From JANMJD01 sp963828405 (lineage in GTDB: Bacteria; Actinomycetota; Acidimicrobiia; Acidimicrobiales; Ilumatobacteraceae): DNA of 64,000 nt. Below, piece after piece: positions 1 through 9,170 of the stretch. A program made the position numbers and the translations under genes. The DNA lies in contig CAWHEG010000031.1 of assembly GCA_963828405.1 (NCBI GenBank), positions 1,116,001 through 1,180,000 on the forward strand. The letters are read 5' to 3'. The stretch's first letter is position 1. Each line of letters begins with the position of its first letter. The notes beneath the pieces were generated by a model. That model was not told where the DNA came from and made no database searches. It saw nothing but the letters and a program-made list of their open reading frames with translations.

Positions 1-1
1 G

Positions 2-694
2 CGTGACGGAGGTGGCCTGCCGCCGGGCCACGACATGACCGTTGCCGCCATCGGCGGGGTCATCCTGTGGTTCGGCTGGTACGGGTTCAACCCGGGGAGC
101 ACGCTCTCGGCGATCGATATCGCCGGGATCGGACGTGTGGCGACCAACACCACCCTTGCCGCTGCCGCCGGCGGTCTGACGGCGATGTCGGTGATCTACC
201 GGCGGGTCCGCAAGTGGGACATGGGCATCACGATCAACGGTTTCCTCGGCGGGCTCGTGGCGATCACGGCGCCGTGCTACTGGGTCAACTCGACCGGGGC
301 GATCATCATCGGTGCCGTCGCCGGACCGATCGTCGTGTACGGCATCGACCTCATCGAGCATCTCCGCATCGACGACCCGATCGGCGCCGTCGCCGTCCAC
401 GGCATCACCGGGATCTGGGGGACGTGGTGCGTCGGGTTGTTCTCGACCGGCCAGTTCGGCGTGCCCAAGGGCCTGCTGTGGGGTGGCGGCGGCAGCCAGT
501 TCGTCGCCCAGGTGTGGGGCAACGCCGTCGTCGCCGTCGTCTCCTTCGGGGTCGGCTACGCACTGATGCGGGCCGTCAAGCTCACCGGCACCCTGCGGGT
601 GTCCGAGGCCGGGGAACTCGAAGGCATCGACATCCATGAACACGGTGCCCCGGCCTACCATCCAGAGGCCGCCTACATGGGTAAGGGATTCTGA
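2..694 (+). CDS. amt: Ammonium transporter Amt, C-terminal part (5' end outside window)
   Basis: The frame is open from base 2, so the gene starts before the window; 230 residues are visible. The Amt/MEP/Rh fold is clear: the first visible residues GLPPGHDM and then WFGWYGFNPGS match the conserved membrane core, and VHGITGIWGTWCVGLF carries the second histidine of the conduction-pore twin-His pair. Family role: gated uptake of ammonium/ammonia across the inner membrane, blocked by GlnK when nitrogen is sufficient. The hydrophilic tail (about residues 195-230) is the usual P-II contact region. The stop is two bases before glnK, so the two genes form the classical amt-glnK operon. Confidence 0.95.
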   Translation, partial: RDGGGLPPGHDMTVAAIGGVILWFGWYGFNPGSTLSAIDIAGIGRVATNTTLAAAAGGLTAMSVIYRRVRKWDMGITINGFLGGLVAITAPCYWVNSTGAIIIGAVAGPIVVYGIDLIEHLRIDDPIGAVAVHGITGIWGTWCVGLFSTGQFGVPKGLLWGGGGSQFVAQVWGNAVVAVVSFGVGYALMRAVKLTGTLRVSEAGELEGIDIHEHGAPAYHPEAAYMGKGF

Positions 695-696
695 TC

Positions 697-1038
697 ATGC
701 TCGACCTCATCACCGCCGTCATCAAGCCGCACAAGGTCAACGACGTCAAGGATGCGCTCCTCGCCCACGGCGTCGAGGGGATGACGATCACCGAGGTGCG
801 CGGCTTCGGCCGCCAGCGGGGCAAGACCGAGAACTTCCGGGGCTCGGAGTACACCATCGACTTCCTTCCCAAGGTCAAGGTGGAGGTGATCGTCACCACC
901 GAGTCGGCCGATGCGGTGATGGGCGTGATCGCCGCCGCGGCGAAGACCGGCCAGATCGGGGACGGCAAGATCTGGAGGCACGGCCTGGATGCGCTGCTCC
1001 GGGTCCGGACCGGAGAGATGGGCGCCGAAGCCGTGTGA
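697..1038 (+). CDS. glnK: Nitrogen regulatory protein P-II
   Basis: 113 residues, the normal P-II length. The T-loop reads RGSEYTIDFLPKVK: Tyr52 corresponds to the modified Tyr51 of the family, while the position of Tyr46 is Phe47. The B-loop TGQIGDGKIW and the C-terminal RVRTGE are present, so ATP/ADP and 2-oxoglutarate sensing should be intact. It follows amt by two bases and should control ammonium uptake. In actinobacteria GlnK is typically adenylylated at the T-loop Tyr by GlnD, whose gene lies tail-to-tail with this one rather than in the same operon. Confidence 0.96.
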   Translation: MLDLITAVIKPHKVNDVKDALLAHGVEGMTITEVRGFGRQRGKTENFRGSEYTIDFLPKVKVEVIVTTESADAVMGVIAAAAKTGQIGDGKIWRHGLDALLRVRTGEMGAEAV

Positions 1039-1049
1039 CGGGCAGGCAT

Positions 1050-1090
1050 CGTGTGATGGCCCCCGGGTTCGTCCCGGGGACCATCACACG
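1050..1090. terminator. Bidirectional hairpin between glnK and glnD
   Basis: Two 18-base arms (1050-1067 and 1073-1090) pair at 17 of 18 positions, with one C/A mismatch, around a five-base TTCGT loop. The hairpin lies between the convergent glnK and glnD genes and the glnD stop codon is inside the right arm. No T-run follows, as is common in high-GC actinobacteria, so the terminator role is inferred from stem strength and position. Confidence 0.75.
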
Positions 1091-3511
1091 TGCGGGCCCT
1101 CGTCGCGACGACGCCCGCCGTGTCCGGCCTCCGCGGCGAGCGCCGAGCGGACCGCGGCGGCGAGCGCCGGGTGATCGGTGTCGGCGACCTGTGCCGCGCC
1201 CTCGGCGTCATCGGTGGCGGCGACACGCTGCTGGACGTAGAACACGTCGACGACCTCGTGGCCGAGCGTCGCCACCCTCGCCGAACGGATGTCCAACCCG
1301 TGGGCGGCGATCGCCGAGGCCAGCCGGTAGAGCACGGCGATGGCGTCGGGGGCGCGGACGTCGATCATCGTCGTCGAGTCCGACGCCGAGTTGCTGATCA
1401 GCACCTCGAGTCGCGGTGGGGCCGCCGCCGTCGCCCGCCGATGGGCCCGGCTGTAGGTGCGGATCCGCTGTGCGATGCGCGAACCGATGTCGACCGTGCC
1501 GCGCACGGCACCGCGCAGGTCGTGCTCGAGCTTGCCCGAGTCCGCCCGGGTCGCCGTGGAGACGGCGACGCGGAACTGGTCGACGGCGATGCCGTCGGCG
1601 CTGGTCCACGCCTCGGCGGCGACGACGTCCACCCCGTTCATCGCGAACGCTCCGGCGATCTTGGCGAACAGCCCGGGCTGATCACGGGTGGCGATGACCC
1701 AGAGGTCGAAATCGCCCGCCGGCCGGCGGATCGTGTGGAGTTGGCCGGTGCTGCGCGCCAGTTCGATCAGCTCGCCGTACCGGTCGTCGGGGGCGGCTCG
1801 GGGTCCGGCCTTCGGGCGTCCGGCCAGGACGGCGGCGACCCCGTTGGTCAGCTCGTCGATCAGCGTCGCCTTCCACGACGACCAGGCCGATGGGCCGGTG
1901 GCCCGGCTGTCGGCCTCGGTGAGGGCGCGCAGCAGTTCGAGGCGCAGCGGGTCGCCGACCAGCGCGGCGATGTTCTCCGATGTGCGCGGGTCGCGCAGGT
2001 CCCGGCGCATCGCCGTCTCGGAGAGCAGCAGATGGTGCTCGGTCATCGAGCGGATCACCGCCACGTCGTCGGGCGGGAAGCCCATCCGCGGCGCCATGCG
2101 GTCGATGAGCTCGATGCCGGCCTCGGTATGGTCGCCGGGGTACCCCTTGCCGATGTCGTGGAGCAGGGCGCTGACGAGCAGCAGGTCGGGCCGCGAGACG
2201 TTGCGCACGAACTCCCCGGCATTGGCCACGGTCTGCAGGAGGTGGCGATCGACGGTGTACAGGTGGAACGCGTTGCGCTGGGGGAGGCTGCGCACGTGGC
2301 GCCACTCGGGCAGCATCCGGCTGAACAGCTCGTACCGTTCGAGGGCCTCGACGGAGGCGACCAGGGAGGCGCCCGCCCCGAGCAGGCTGACCATCGCGTC
2401 GCGTGTCCGCTCATGCCACGCCTCGCCATCGTCGGTGATCGTGGCCGACAGCTTCACCAGGGCGCGCCGGCTGATCGGGTAGCGGGCATGGGCCGCGGCG
2501 GCGGCGACCCGGAACACGAGCGACTGGTCGACGCCGGCCACGGCGACGTCGACCTCGACCTCGTCGTCGACGACCGTGATGCCGGGCCGGAGCACGGCCG
2601 TCACCCGGCCGGTGGCCGCCAAGCCCTTGCCCTTCCGCGTCGGCTCTGTCGACGCGCCACCAGAAGCGCTCCCCCGCCCATTCGATGGACCGGGCCGCCT
2701 CGGATACCCGGGCCATGAGCACATCCGCGTCGGCGAAACCCATCGCCTCGGCAACCAGATCCTGGTCCTGCAGCAGCAGCACGTTCGTCGTCTTGCCCGT
2801 CACCCGATGGAGCTCGCAGCGGGTGGCGAGCAGCGTGTCGGCCGGTGCGGCGAGATCCTCCATCGGGATCTCCAGCGAGGCGGCGACATCGGCCCGACCC
2901 GTGGCCAGCGCCCACCGGATGGTGTCGTAGTCGCGCAATCCGCCCTGGCCGTCCTTCAGATCGGGCTCGAGCAACGAGGCGACCTCACCGGTGCGCGCCC
3001 AACGCTCCGCGGTGATCGCGGACAACTGTGCCAGCCATGCCGCGGACCGCTTCGACCACTGCTCGCGTCCGGCCGCGTGCAGCTCGGCGACGTCGGCCTC
3101 GCTGCCGGCCAGGCAGCGGACGCGGAGGATGGCCGTGGCCGTGATCAGGTCCGACGCGGCCAGGGCGAGGAGCGACTTGACCGAGTGGGCGGAGGGGCTG
3201 AGCTTTACACCGGCATCCCACATCGGGTACCACAGCGGCTCGGCGATCGACCGGACCTCGTTCTCGGTCGCCCGCGGCGGATGGAGCAGGATCACGTCGA
3301 TGTCACTGCCGGGGCAGAGCAGCCCGTTGGCGTAGCCCCCCGTCGCGACGATCGCCCAACCGGCTGGCAGCCCGTCGGAGAGGGCGTCGAACCAGCCGTC
3401 CATCTGATCCGAGAGGCGTCGGGCGAGACCCCGACCGGACAGGTCGTCGCGGGCGATCAGATCGGCTCGGGCCCGGCGGATGAAGGCACCGTCGATCGAC
3501 CGGGGCAGCAC
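1084..3511 (-). CDS. glnD: P-II uridylyl/adenylyltransferase GlnD, interrupted by a one-base frameshift
   Basis: Read from GTG at 3511. The N-terminal frame has a nucleotidyltransferase domain with the GGYANGLLCPGSDIDV motif (GG...SDID catalytic carboxylates). After about 2620-2690 coding continues in another frame, with an HD phosphohydrolase motif (LLHDIGKG) followed by two C-terminal ACT domains (glutamine sensing). Full span is 2428 bases, one more than a multiple of three, so removing a single base would restore one protein of about 808 residues, normal for GlnD. It would modify and demodify the GlnK encoded just downstream on the other strand. The GTG start overlaps the stop of the upstream hydrolase by one base (TAGTG), indicating translational coupling. 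Sequencing error is likelier than gene decay because both halves are well conserved. Confidence 0.88.
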
Positions 3512-4341
3512 TAGGCGTCGGCCTGCGTTCGTCGCGCCACGGTGCGGTCGAGGAACTCGAGGATCACCTGGTTGAACGTGCTCCAGTGCTCGACCATCAG
3601 ACCGTGCGCCGCGCCGGAGATCACGACGAGCTCGGCGCCGGGGATGCGCTCGGCCAGTTCCTCGCTGTCACCGCGCGGGGTCAACACGTCCTGGTTGCCG
3701 ACGACGACGAGGGTTGGCGCGCTGATCGTCTCGAGGAGGTCGGTCATCTCGGGGTCGTCGACGGCGAGGAGCGCCTCGGCCTGGGCGACGAAACCGTGGG
3801 GCGGCCGGATCAACGACAGCGGCCCGAGCCAGCCGAAGGCCGGTGTGATGCGCCGCATCGAGCGGGGCGCCATCACCCAGCGTGCCGCCGTCCCGGCAAG
3901 GGCGGCCATACCCTGCTCGTCGGCGGTCGAGCGCCACTGGTCGAGCAGCTCGCGCCGCCACGGATGGTTGCGGCAGGCGGTGCAGGCGAGGATCAGCGAC
4001 CTCACCCGCTCGGGGTAGGTGACGGCGATGTGCTGGCTGATCGCTCCGCCCATCGAGGCGCCCATCACGTGCGCGGAATCGAAGCCGGCGGCGTCGAGCA
4101 CCCGCATCGCGTCGTCGGCCATCTGCGCCAGGGAGTACGGCCCGTTCGGCTTGTCGCTGCGGCCGGCCCCGCGGTTGTCGAGGGCGATGGTGGTGTACCT
4201 GCGGGCCAGCGCCATGCGCTGCAGGTTCCAGGCGTTCTTGCCGGCGCCCAGTCCCTGGATCAACAGGATCGGCTCGCCCGTCCGGCGTCCGAAGACCTCG
4301 TAGTGGAGACGCACCCCGTCGGATGCCCGGGTGAAGCTCAT
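3511..4341 (-). CDS. Alpha/beta hydrolase
   Basis: 276 residues from ATG 4341. Alpha/beta-hydrolase fold with HGxG-like region IQGLGAGKNAW, nucleophile elbow GASMGG, acid in GNQDVLTP and catalytic His in GAAHGLMVE, so the Ser-Asp-His triad is complete. The sequence resembles 3-oxoadipate enol-lactonase/haloperoxidase-like hydrolases, but the substrate cannot be told. The start overlaps the stop of the SDR gene (ATGA) and the stop overlaps the glnD start, so the three genes form one transcription unit. The open frame extends upstream to 4566, but that extension is arginine/proline-rich shadow sequence antisense to nothing conserved, so the ATG beginning MSFTRASDG was chosen. Confidence 0.85.
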   Translation of the reverse strand: MSFTRASDGVRLHYEVFGRRTGEPILLIQGLGAGKNAWNLQRMALARRYTTIALDNRGAGRSDKPNGPYSLAQMADDAMRVLDAAGFDSAHVMGASMGGAISQHIAVTYPERVRSLILACTACRNHPWRRELLDQWRSTADEQGMAALAGTAARWVMAPRSMRRITPAFGWLGPLSLIRPPHGFVAQAEALLAVDDPEMTDLLETISAPTLVVVGNQDVLTPRGDSEELAERIPGAELVVISGAAHGLMVEHWSTFNQVILEFLDRTVARRTQADA

Positions 4342-5327
4342 CGTTGAACCGCCGCATCGAGGTGGGAGACATGTGGATGGAACCGGGTGATCGCCTTCCA
4401 CGAGTAGAGCGCGGCGATCACCTCCTCGACCGGCTGCAGGGGGCCGAGGCCGAGCAGCGCGTTGAGGTCGCTCGGCAGTGCCCTCCGGCCCCGGGTGAGC
4501 ACCTCGACGACGTGGTCGGGTATCGGGGCGCCGAGCATGTGGGCGATCGGCCGGGCGAGCCGCCATTGGGGGCCGACGATCGGCACGCGCAGTCGGCGCC
4601 CGACGCTCAGCGCCTGGCGGAGGCTGATCGACCCCGGCGCGACGACGTTCAACGTCCCGTCGAACGACGCACCGGCGGCGGCGACGATCGCGTTCGCCGC
4701 GTCGTGGTCGCCGAGCACCGTGAAACGGGGATCACCGAGGCACGGTCCGGGGACGACGGGCATGCGCAGCAGCCGCCCGAGCGGGCTCGGCACGTGGGGC
4801 CCGATGACCGGCGCGAGACGGGCGACGGCGACCGACAGCGAATTGGCCGCCCCGAGCCGACGAGCCGCCGCCTCGACGTCGAGCAGCTGCCGACCGAAGG
4901 GGGACGTGGGGACCGCCGCACTGTGGGTGTCGGGCAGCCCGCCCAGGTGTCCGTAGACCTCGATGCCGGAGCGCACGACGATGGTGGTGAGGTCGTCGAG
5001 GGCGGCGCAGGCGCTGAACACGGCCGTGGCGAGCGCCGGGGTCCATTCGGCTGCCTGTGCCGACGAGGCGCGGGCCTCGGGCTCGTACACCCCCAGGTGG
5101 AGCACGATCTGGGGAGCGAAGTCGGTGATCGTCGTCACGATCCGCGGGGTGTCGGTCGGTTCGACGAGCCGGAAGTCGCAGCGCCGCAGCCGTCGTCGTG
5201 GCGGGTCGATGTCGATGCCGAGGATCGGCCCGGCCCATGGTTGGCGTTCGACGAGCGAGGCGACGAGCGACCCGAGCTCGCCACCCATTCCCGTCATCAG
5301 GACCCTGCGCCCGCTCACCGGCACCAA
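4338..5327 (-). CDS. NAD(P)-dependent epimerase/dehydratase-like SDR
   Basis: About 329 residues. Begins with a Rossmann motif (RVLMTGMGGELGS, an extended-SDR TGxxGxxG variant), followed by DIDPPRR for the dinucleotide ribose and HLGVYEP at the usual position of the hydrophobic strand. A C-terminal half typical of sugar-nucleotide epimerases follows. The catalytic YxxxK is not convincing: YGHLGG and the SPFGRQLLD region stand near its place, so enzymatic activity is uncertain. The start is either TTG 5327 or GTG 5324, one codon apart. First gene of a three-gene unit with the hydrolase and glnD; no functional link to nitrogen control is evident beyond co-transcription. Confidence 0.75.
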   Translation of the reverse strand: MVPVSGRRVLMTGMGGELGSLVASLVERQPWAGPILGIDIDPPRRRLRRCDFRLVEPTDTPRIVTTITDFAPQIVLHLGVYEPEARASSAQAAEWTPALATAVFSACAALDDLTTIVVRSGIEVYGHLGGLPDTHSAAVPTSPFGRQLLDVEAAARRLGAANSLSVAVARLAPVIGPHVPSPLGRLLRMPVVPGPCLGDPRFTVLGDHDAANAIVAAAGASFDGTLNVVAPGSISLRQALSVGRRLRVPIVGPQWRLARPIAHMLGAPIPDHVVEVLTRGRRALPSDLNALLGLGPLQPVEEVIAALYSWKAITRFHPHVSHLDAAVQR

Positions 5328-5461
5328 CCTACCCGGCCGGGCGGGGGCCGACCCGTGCCCGACGGCACATTTCGATCGGGTGGTGTCCCATTCGTGAAGT
5401 GTCGCATGAACCGCCCCCGCGCTTGCGCTGCCACCATGAGCGCGCTATACAGAGAGAGTTC

Positions 5462-6691
5462 ATGACTGCTGCTGAGGTTTCTCCCCAGCTGCCGGGATGG
5501 GCGGAGCCTGTCGGCCTACGCCCGCGCCCACGATTCGGTCGGCTGCGGACATCCTGCGCGCTGACGGCGATCGCCGTGCTGTCCGCCTCGGGCGTCGCCA
5601 CCCGCGCCGATGCCGGCCCCGCTCCGGCTCCGATGTCCCCGCCCGACGGATATCCGGGCCTGCTCGCGCGCCCGGTGGACGGCAAGTGCTGGTACACGGA
5701 CACGTGGGGTGACTCCCGTCCGGGCGGACGGATGCACGAGGGCGTCGACATCGGCGCCGACGCGGGCGTCCCGCTGCTCGCCGTCACCGACGGCGTGATC
5801 GCCAAGCAGTACGTCGACAAGCCGGGTTGGCGGGGTGGCAACGCCATCCGCCTGAGCATGCCCGACGGGACGTACTTCTTCTACGGCCACATGTCGGCGT
5901 TCGGCGCGGGGATCGCCCCCGGGGTGTCCGTGACGGCCGGCACGGTGATCGGCTACGTCGGGATGACCGGCAACGCCGGCGCCAACCACCTCCACTTCGA
6001 GGTCCACCCGCGAGGCGGCGCGCCGATCAACCCGTACCCCCTCGCCAAGGCGTACGGGTTCTGCTCGGAGACCGGTCGTGCCAAGCCCGCGCCGGCCCCG
6101 ACCACGGCTCCCGGCCCTGTTCCGGCCCCCACCCCGACCGACCCTGCCCCGACCGATCCAGCCCCGACCGGCGCCGTCCCGGTTCCGCCGACCGACGCCC
6201 CCGATCCGGGCCAGACGTCCGTGTCCCCGACCGACGCCGCGGCGCCCACCGCGGCAGTGGTGCTCGAACCCGTGGAGGGGGGCACGCCGGAGTGCCTCGC
6301 CCGGTACCTGGTGAAACCTGGTGACTACTGGTACTACATCGCTGCGGCGACGCGGGTGAAGCCGTCGCGGTTGGCCGGTGCCAACCGGCGCACGATCGAC
6401 TCGTACATCTACCCCGACGAGCGGCTGTGCATCCCCGATCCGTCGTGGATCCCACCGAAATCGACACCCACGCCGCTGCGCACTCCGACGACCGCCACCG
6501 GGGGCGTCGCCGCCAACCCGGGGAGGGCGACCGCCCCGACCACGTGCTCGGCGAGGTATCAGGTGAACCGCGGTGACTACTGGTACATGCTCGCCGCGTG
6601 GTTCCGGGTGCGGGTCTCCACGCTCGCCGCGGCGAACGGCCGCACCATCGAGTCGCCGATCCACCCCGGCGAAAGCATCTGCATCCCGTAG
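5462..6691 (+). CDS. Secreted M23 family peptidoglycan endopeptidase with two LysM-like repeats
   Basis: 409 residues from ATG 5462, preceded by a purine-rich GAGAGAG. A hydrophobic segment at about residues 30-50 followed by ADAGPAPAP looks like a Sec signal peptide. The M23 (lysostaphin-type) domain has His92 and Asp96 (HEGVD) and His176/His178 (HLHFEVH), the complete zinc/catalytic set, so it is probably an active glycyl-glycyl/D-Ala endopeptidase rather than a LytM dummy. A proline/threonine linker rich in PTDPA follows, then two related C-terminal repeats (each ARY.V..GDYWY...A and ending CIP), which look like LysM peptidoglycan-binding modules. Role: cell-wall remodelling outside the membrane. 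Confidence 0.88.
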   Translation: MTAAEVSPQLPGWAEPVGLRPRPRFGRLRTSCALTAIAVLSASGVATRADAGPAPAPMSPPDGYPGLLARPVDGKCWYTDTWGDSRPGGRMHEGVDIGADAGVPLLAVTDGVIAKQYVDKPGWRGGNAIRLSMPDGTYFFYGHMSAFGAGIAPGVSVTAGTVIGYVGMTGNAGANHLHFEVHPRGGAPINPYPLAKAYGFCSETGRAKPAPAPTTAPGPVPAPTPTDPAPTDPAPTGAVPVPPTDAPDPGQTSVSPTDAAAPTAAVVLEPVEGGTPECLARYLVKPGDYWYYIAAATRVKPSRLAGANRRTIDSYIYPDERLCIPDPSWIPPKSTPTPLRTPTTATGGVAANPGRATAPTTCSARYQVNRGDYWYMLAAWFRVRVSTLAAANGRTIESPIHPGESICIP

Positions 6692-6760
6692 CCCGCATCG
6701 CCCTGCGTTGTCGGCCGCGGCAGCCTCGACGGCGTGCGTGCCTGGTGGGGGCCCGGGGCG

Positions 6761-7594
6761 TCAGCCCAGACCGCGTGAGTCCTGCTTGAGCGCGGTGTCG
6801 ACGCTGAGGGCCGAGGCGACGACGAGCGAGAGCAGCGGCTGTGGCAGTGGTCGGTGGATCTGCAGGACGTAGTTGTCGGCGGTCGTGAACATCGTCCTGA
6901 GCACGCCCTCGAACGTCTTGGTGATCCGGGCGACCTCGGTGCCTGCGGCGTCCTCGATCCGGAAGTTCCACGCCCGCCAGTTCTCCGCCTTGATCGCCCC
7001 GAGCGTCCGGCCGTCGCCCTGCAGGGCGAAGTGGATCCTGCCGATCATGTTCTCCTGCACGATCCGCCCGATCTCCCGACCGCCGGCGTCCTCGACGACG
7101 ACCGTCGACTTGAAGACCTTGCGCGGACGGGTGAGCAACATGTCGACCCGGCCGTCGGCGTCGCGGATCTCGAGCTTGTGGGTCATGAACTGATCGAGGC
7201 TGCTGACGACCCGGAGCAGCTTCTTGGCGGCAGACTGGCCGACCTCGTTGACCGAGGCGATCTGGCGTCCACTCGAGTCGAAGACGGCGTACTGGCTGAC
7301 GACCTCGAGCAGCTTGGCCTTCTGGTTGACGACGATGATCGGCTCGGTGAAGATCGTCCCGCCGCCTTGGGCGGCCGTCGGGCTGAGGCCGGCGCCGCGC
7401 AACCCGTCACCCTGGATCTGGGCCACCACCGCCTCGGGGGTCGTCGAAGTGGTCACCGGTCGGGCCCCGTCGAGGTGGTCGACGCCCGTCGCGCCGTCGT
7501 CGGAGACGTGTTCGGTCCACTTGTCGCCGTCCCAGTAGCGGAGCTGATGACGGCCCATCGGATCCGGATACCAGTTGGCGACATGATTCGACAT
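6761..7594 (-). CDS. DUF2510 / scramblase-like (LURP-one related) protein
   Basis: 277 residues. Residues 7-28 (NWYPDPMGRHQLRYWDGDKW) are a DUF2510 module, a short Trp-rich domain common in actinobacterial membrane-associated proteins. After a linker, about residues 85-265 form a scramblase/LURP-one-type beta barrel (EPIIVVNQKAKLLEVVSQYAVFD then repeated beta strands such as KVFKSTVVVEDAGG). The bacterial function of this fold is unknown; membrane association is inferred from family. Convergent with the M23 gene; the 69-base gap shows no strong hairpin. Confidence 0.8.
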   Translation of the reverse strand: MSNHVANWYPDPMGRHQLRYWDGDKWTEHVSDDGATGVDHLDGARPVTTSTTPEAVVAQIQGDGLRGAGLSPTAAQGGGTIFTEPIIVVNQKAKLLEVVSQYAVFDSSGRQIASVNEVGQSAAKKLLRVVSSLDQFMTHKLEIRDADGRVDMLLTRPRKVFKSTVVVEDAGGREIGRIVQENMIGRIHFALQGDGRTLGAIKAENWRAWNFRIEDAAGTEVARITKTFEGVLRTMFTTADNYVLQIHRPLPQPLLSLVVASALSVDTALKQDSRGLG

Positions 7595-7636
7595 GGCACG
7601 TGAGATTACCGGCGGCAGCCCGCCGCGGCGGGGCGG

Positions 7637-8149
7637 CTACTTGTCGAGTTTGTGGATGTTGAGGATCAACTCGCGGGCGAACGGGTCGAGCTGGCGCTCG
7701 GCGATCCGCTCGGTGATCGCCACCGCCTGCTGACCTTCGGGTACGAGGCCCGACCAGCGGATGTAGGCGCCCATCATCCCGATGATCCGGTCGCCGACCT
7801 CCTCGCCGTGGACGACGACCTTGCCCCCGGCGTCGAGCACCTCACGCAGTTCGCGGAACATCACCGTCAGGTAGCGGTCGTAGTCCTCGTGGGGCAGATG
7901 CGGCCGGTGGCGGTAGGCCAGCCCGAGCTCGTCGTAGTTGTGCAGGTTGAGTGGCGCCGGGATGATCGAGAACAGGCAGGCGAAGCCGTTCTCGCGGATC
8001 CAGATGATCTCTTCCTGGCGGCGGACGCGGCGGTGGTTGTCGCCGTAGCCCCCGGGCCGCTCGCACACGGCGAGGCGGTCCTTGATGATCCAGGTGAAGT
8101 GGCGGGGCTTGATGCCCAACGCCCACTTCCCCCGCAAACGAGGCGGCAT
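7637..8149 (-). CDS. Dual-specificity-phosphatase-like protein lacking the catalytic cysteine
   Basis: 170 residues from ATG 8149. The layout follows small dual-specificity phosphatases: a substrate loop (RRQEEIIWIRENGF), a hydrophobic strand (VVVH) and a phosphate-binding-loop position. The loop reads H114-G-E-E-V-G-D-R121, with the spacing of the HC(x)5R signature but glycine in place of the nucleophilic cysteine. As written it could not carry out Cys-dependent phosphoester hydrolysis. It may bind phosphorylated ligands or belong to a diverged family. It follows tilS in the same direction by about 58 bases and may share its transcript. Confidence 0.6.
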   Translation of the reverse strand: MPPRLRGKWALGIKPRHFTWIIKDRLAVCERPGGYGDNHRRVRRQEEIIWIRENGFACLFSIIPAPLNLHNYDELGLAYRHRPHLPHEDYDRYLTVMFRELREVLDAGGKVVVHGEEVGDRIIGMMGAYIRWSGLVPEGQQAVAITERIAERQLDPFARELILNIHKLDK

Positions 8150-8207
8150 CAGCACACCCCTCGGCCGCACACGACGTACATCTTCCACCCGGTCACGGGC
8201 CGAAAGG

Positions 8208-9170
8208 CTACTTGACGATCGGCGCGACCGGTCCGGTCGGCGGAGGTGGATCTCGTTCCTGCCCGGTGATCGACAGCCGCTGGGTCCGACGGGCGAGCCG
8301 GCGACGACCACCGACCTCGGTCGCCCGGGCCTCCCCGCGGGCGACGGCCAGGCACCGTTCCACCGTGGCCGCGTCCGGCGGGTGGCCGTCGGGGTCCGAC
8401 GAGGCGATCCAGGTACGCAACGCCCGCCGGGCGAGCGCCGCGTCGGCCCCGGCGATGGCGCTGGCATCGGTCGGGTCGATCCCGCCGGCGGCGGCGTCGA
8501 GCACCCTGGCCTCGGCGCGCAGCACTCCTGCCTGTCGGGCGATCACGAGGGCCACGTCGCGCTGTGCGATGGAGTCGAGCAGCGGGAGCAGCTCGTGGCG
8601 GACGCGGTTGCGCCGGTGGGCCGGATCGCCGTTGGACGGATCGGTGATCCAGCCGAGCCCGAGGGCGCGGCACAGGCCCTCGGTGTCGCGCCGGCGCAGG
8701 GCGAGAAGCGGGCGGCGAGGGTGCTCGCCCGCCGGATCCATCCCCGCCAGTCCGTCGAGACCGGCACCGCGCATCAGGTTGAGCAGGATCGTCTCGGCCT
8801 GGTCGTCGAGCGTGTGGCCGGTGAGCACCCCGTGGGGGAGCACGCCGTAGCGGGCCCGCCGAGCGCGGGCCTCGAGGTCCGGACCAGGGGCGACGATCAC
8901 CCGTTCGCCGCGGAACCCGCAGCCGAGGCGCCGGGCGAGTTCGGCGACGTGCCCGGCCTCGTCGGAGGAACCCGCCCGCAGTCCGTGGTCGACGTGGATC
9001 GCCGTCACCCGGTGGCCGGCCGCCACGGCGAGGACGAGCAGGGCGGTCGAGTCCGCCCCGCCCGAGACGGCACAGACGAGTGGGCCGTCGCCGGTGTCGA
9101 ACTCGGGGAAGCGGCAGGTGGCGAGCAGGTCGCCGACGAGCGGCGAACCCAGATCGAGCAGGTCAGGCAC
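8208..9170 (-). CDS. tilS: tRNA(Ile)-lysidine synthetase
   Basis: PP-loop N-type ATP pyrophosphatase: VSGGADSTALL near the N-terminus is the SGGxDS motif, followed by HVDHGLR and GHTLDDQAETILLNLMRG, all diagnostic for TilS. It converts C34 of tRNA-Ile(CAU) to lysidine using ATP and lysine, so AUA is read as isoleucine; essential in bacteria. At 320 residues it is the short actinobacterial form with a reduced C-terminal domain. Two GTG starts are possible: 9170 (8-base overlap with the upstream zincin stop) or 9203 (a longer 41-base overlap and a Pro-rich start). The shorter is preferred. Confidence 0.92.
   Translation of the reverse strand: MPDLLDLGSPLVGDLLATCRFPEFDTGDGPLVCAVSGGADSTALLVLAVAAGHRVTAIHVDHGLRAGSSDEAGHVAELARRLGCGFRGERVIVAPGPDLEARARRARYGVLPHGVLTGHTLDDQAETILLNLMRGAGLDGLAGMDPAGEHPRRPLLALRRRDTEGLCRALGLGWITDPSNGDPAHRRNRVRHELLPLLDSIAQRDVALVIARQAGVLRAEARVLDAAAGGIDPTDASAIAGADAALARRALRTWIASSDPDGHPPDAATVERCLAVARGEARATEVGGRRRLARRTQRLSITGQERDPPPPTGPVAPIVK

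Noticed and set aside
5198..5461. Upstream extension of the M23 peptidase
   Set aside because: It overlaps the divergent SDR gene and lacks signal-peptide logic; ATG 5462 has a purine-rich site and puts the signal peptide near the start.
6140..6260. Intergenic repeat (PTDPA-coding)
   Set aside because: It is a proline-rich linker of the M23 protein, not an independent element.
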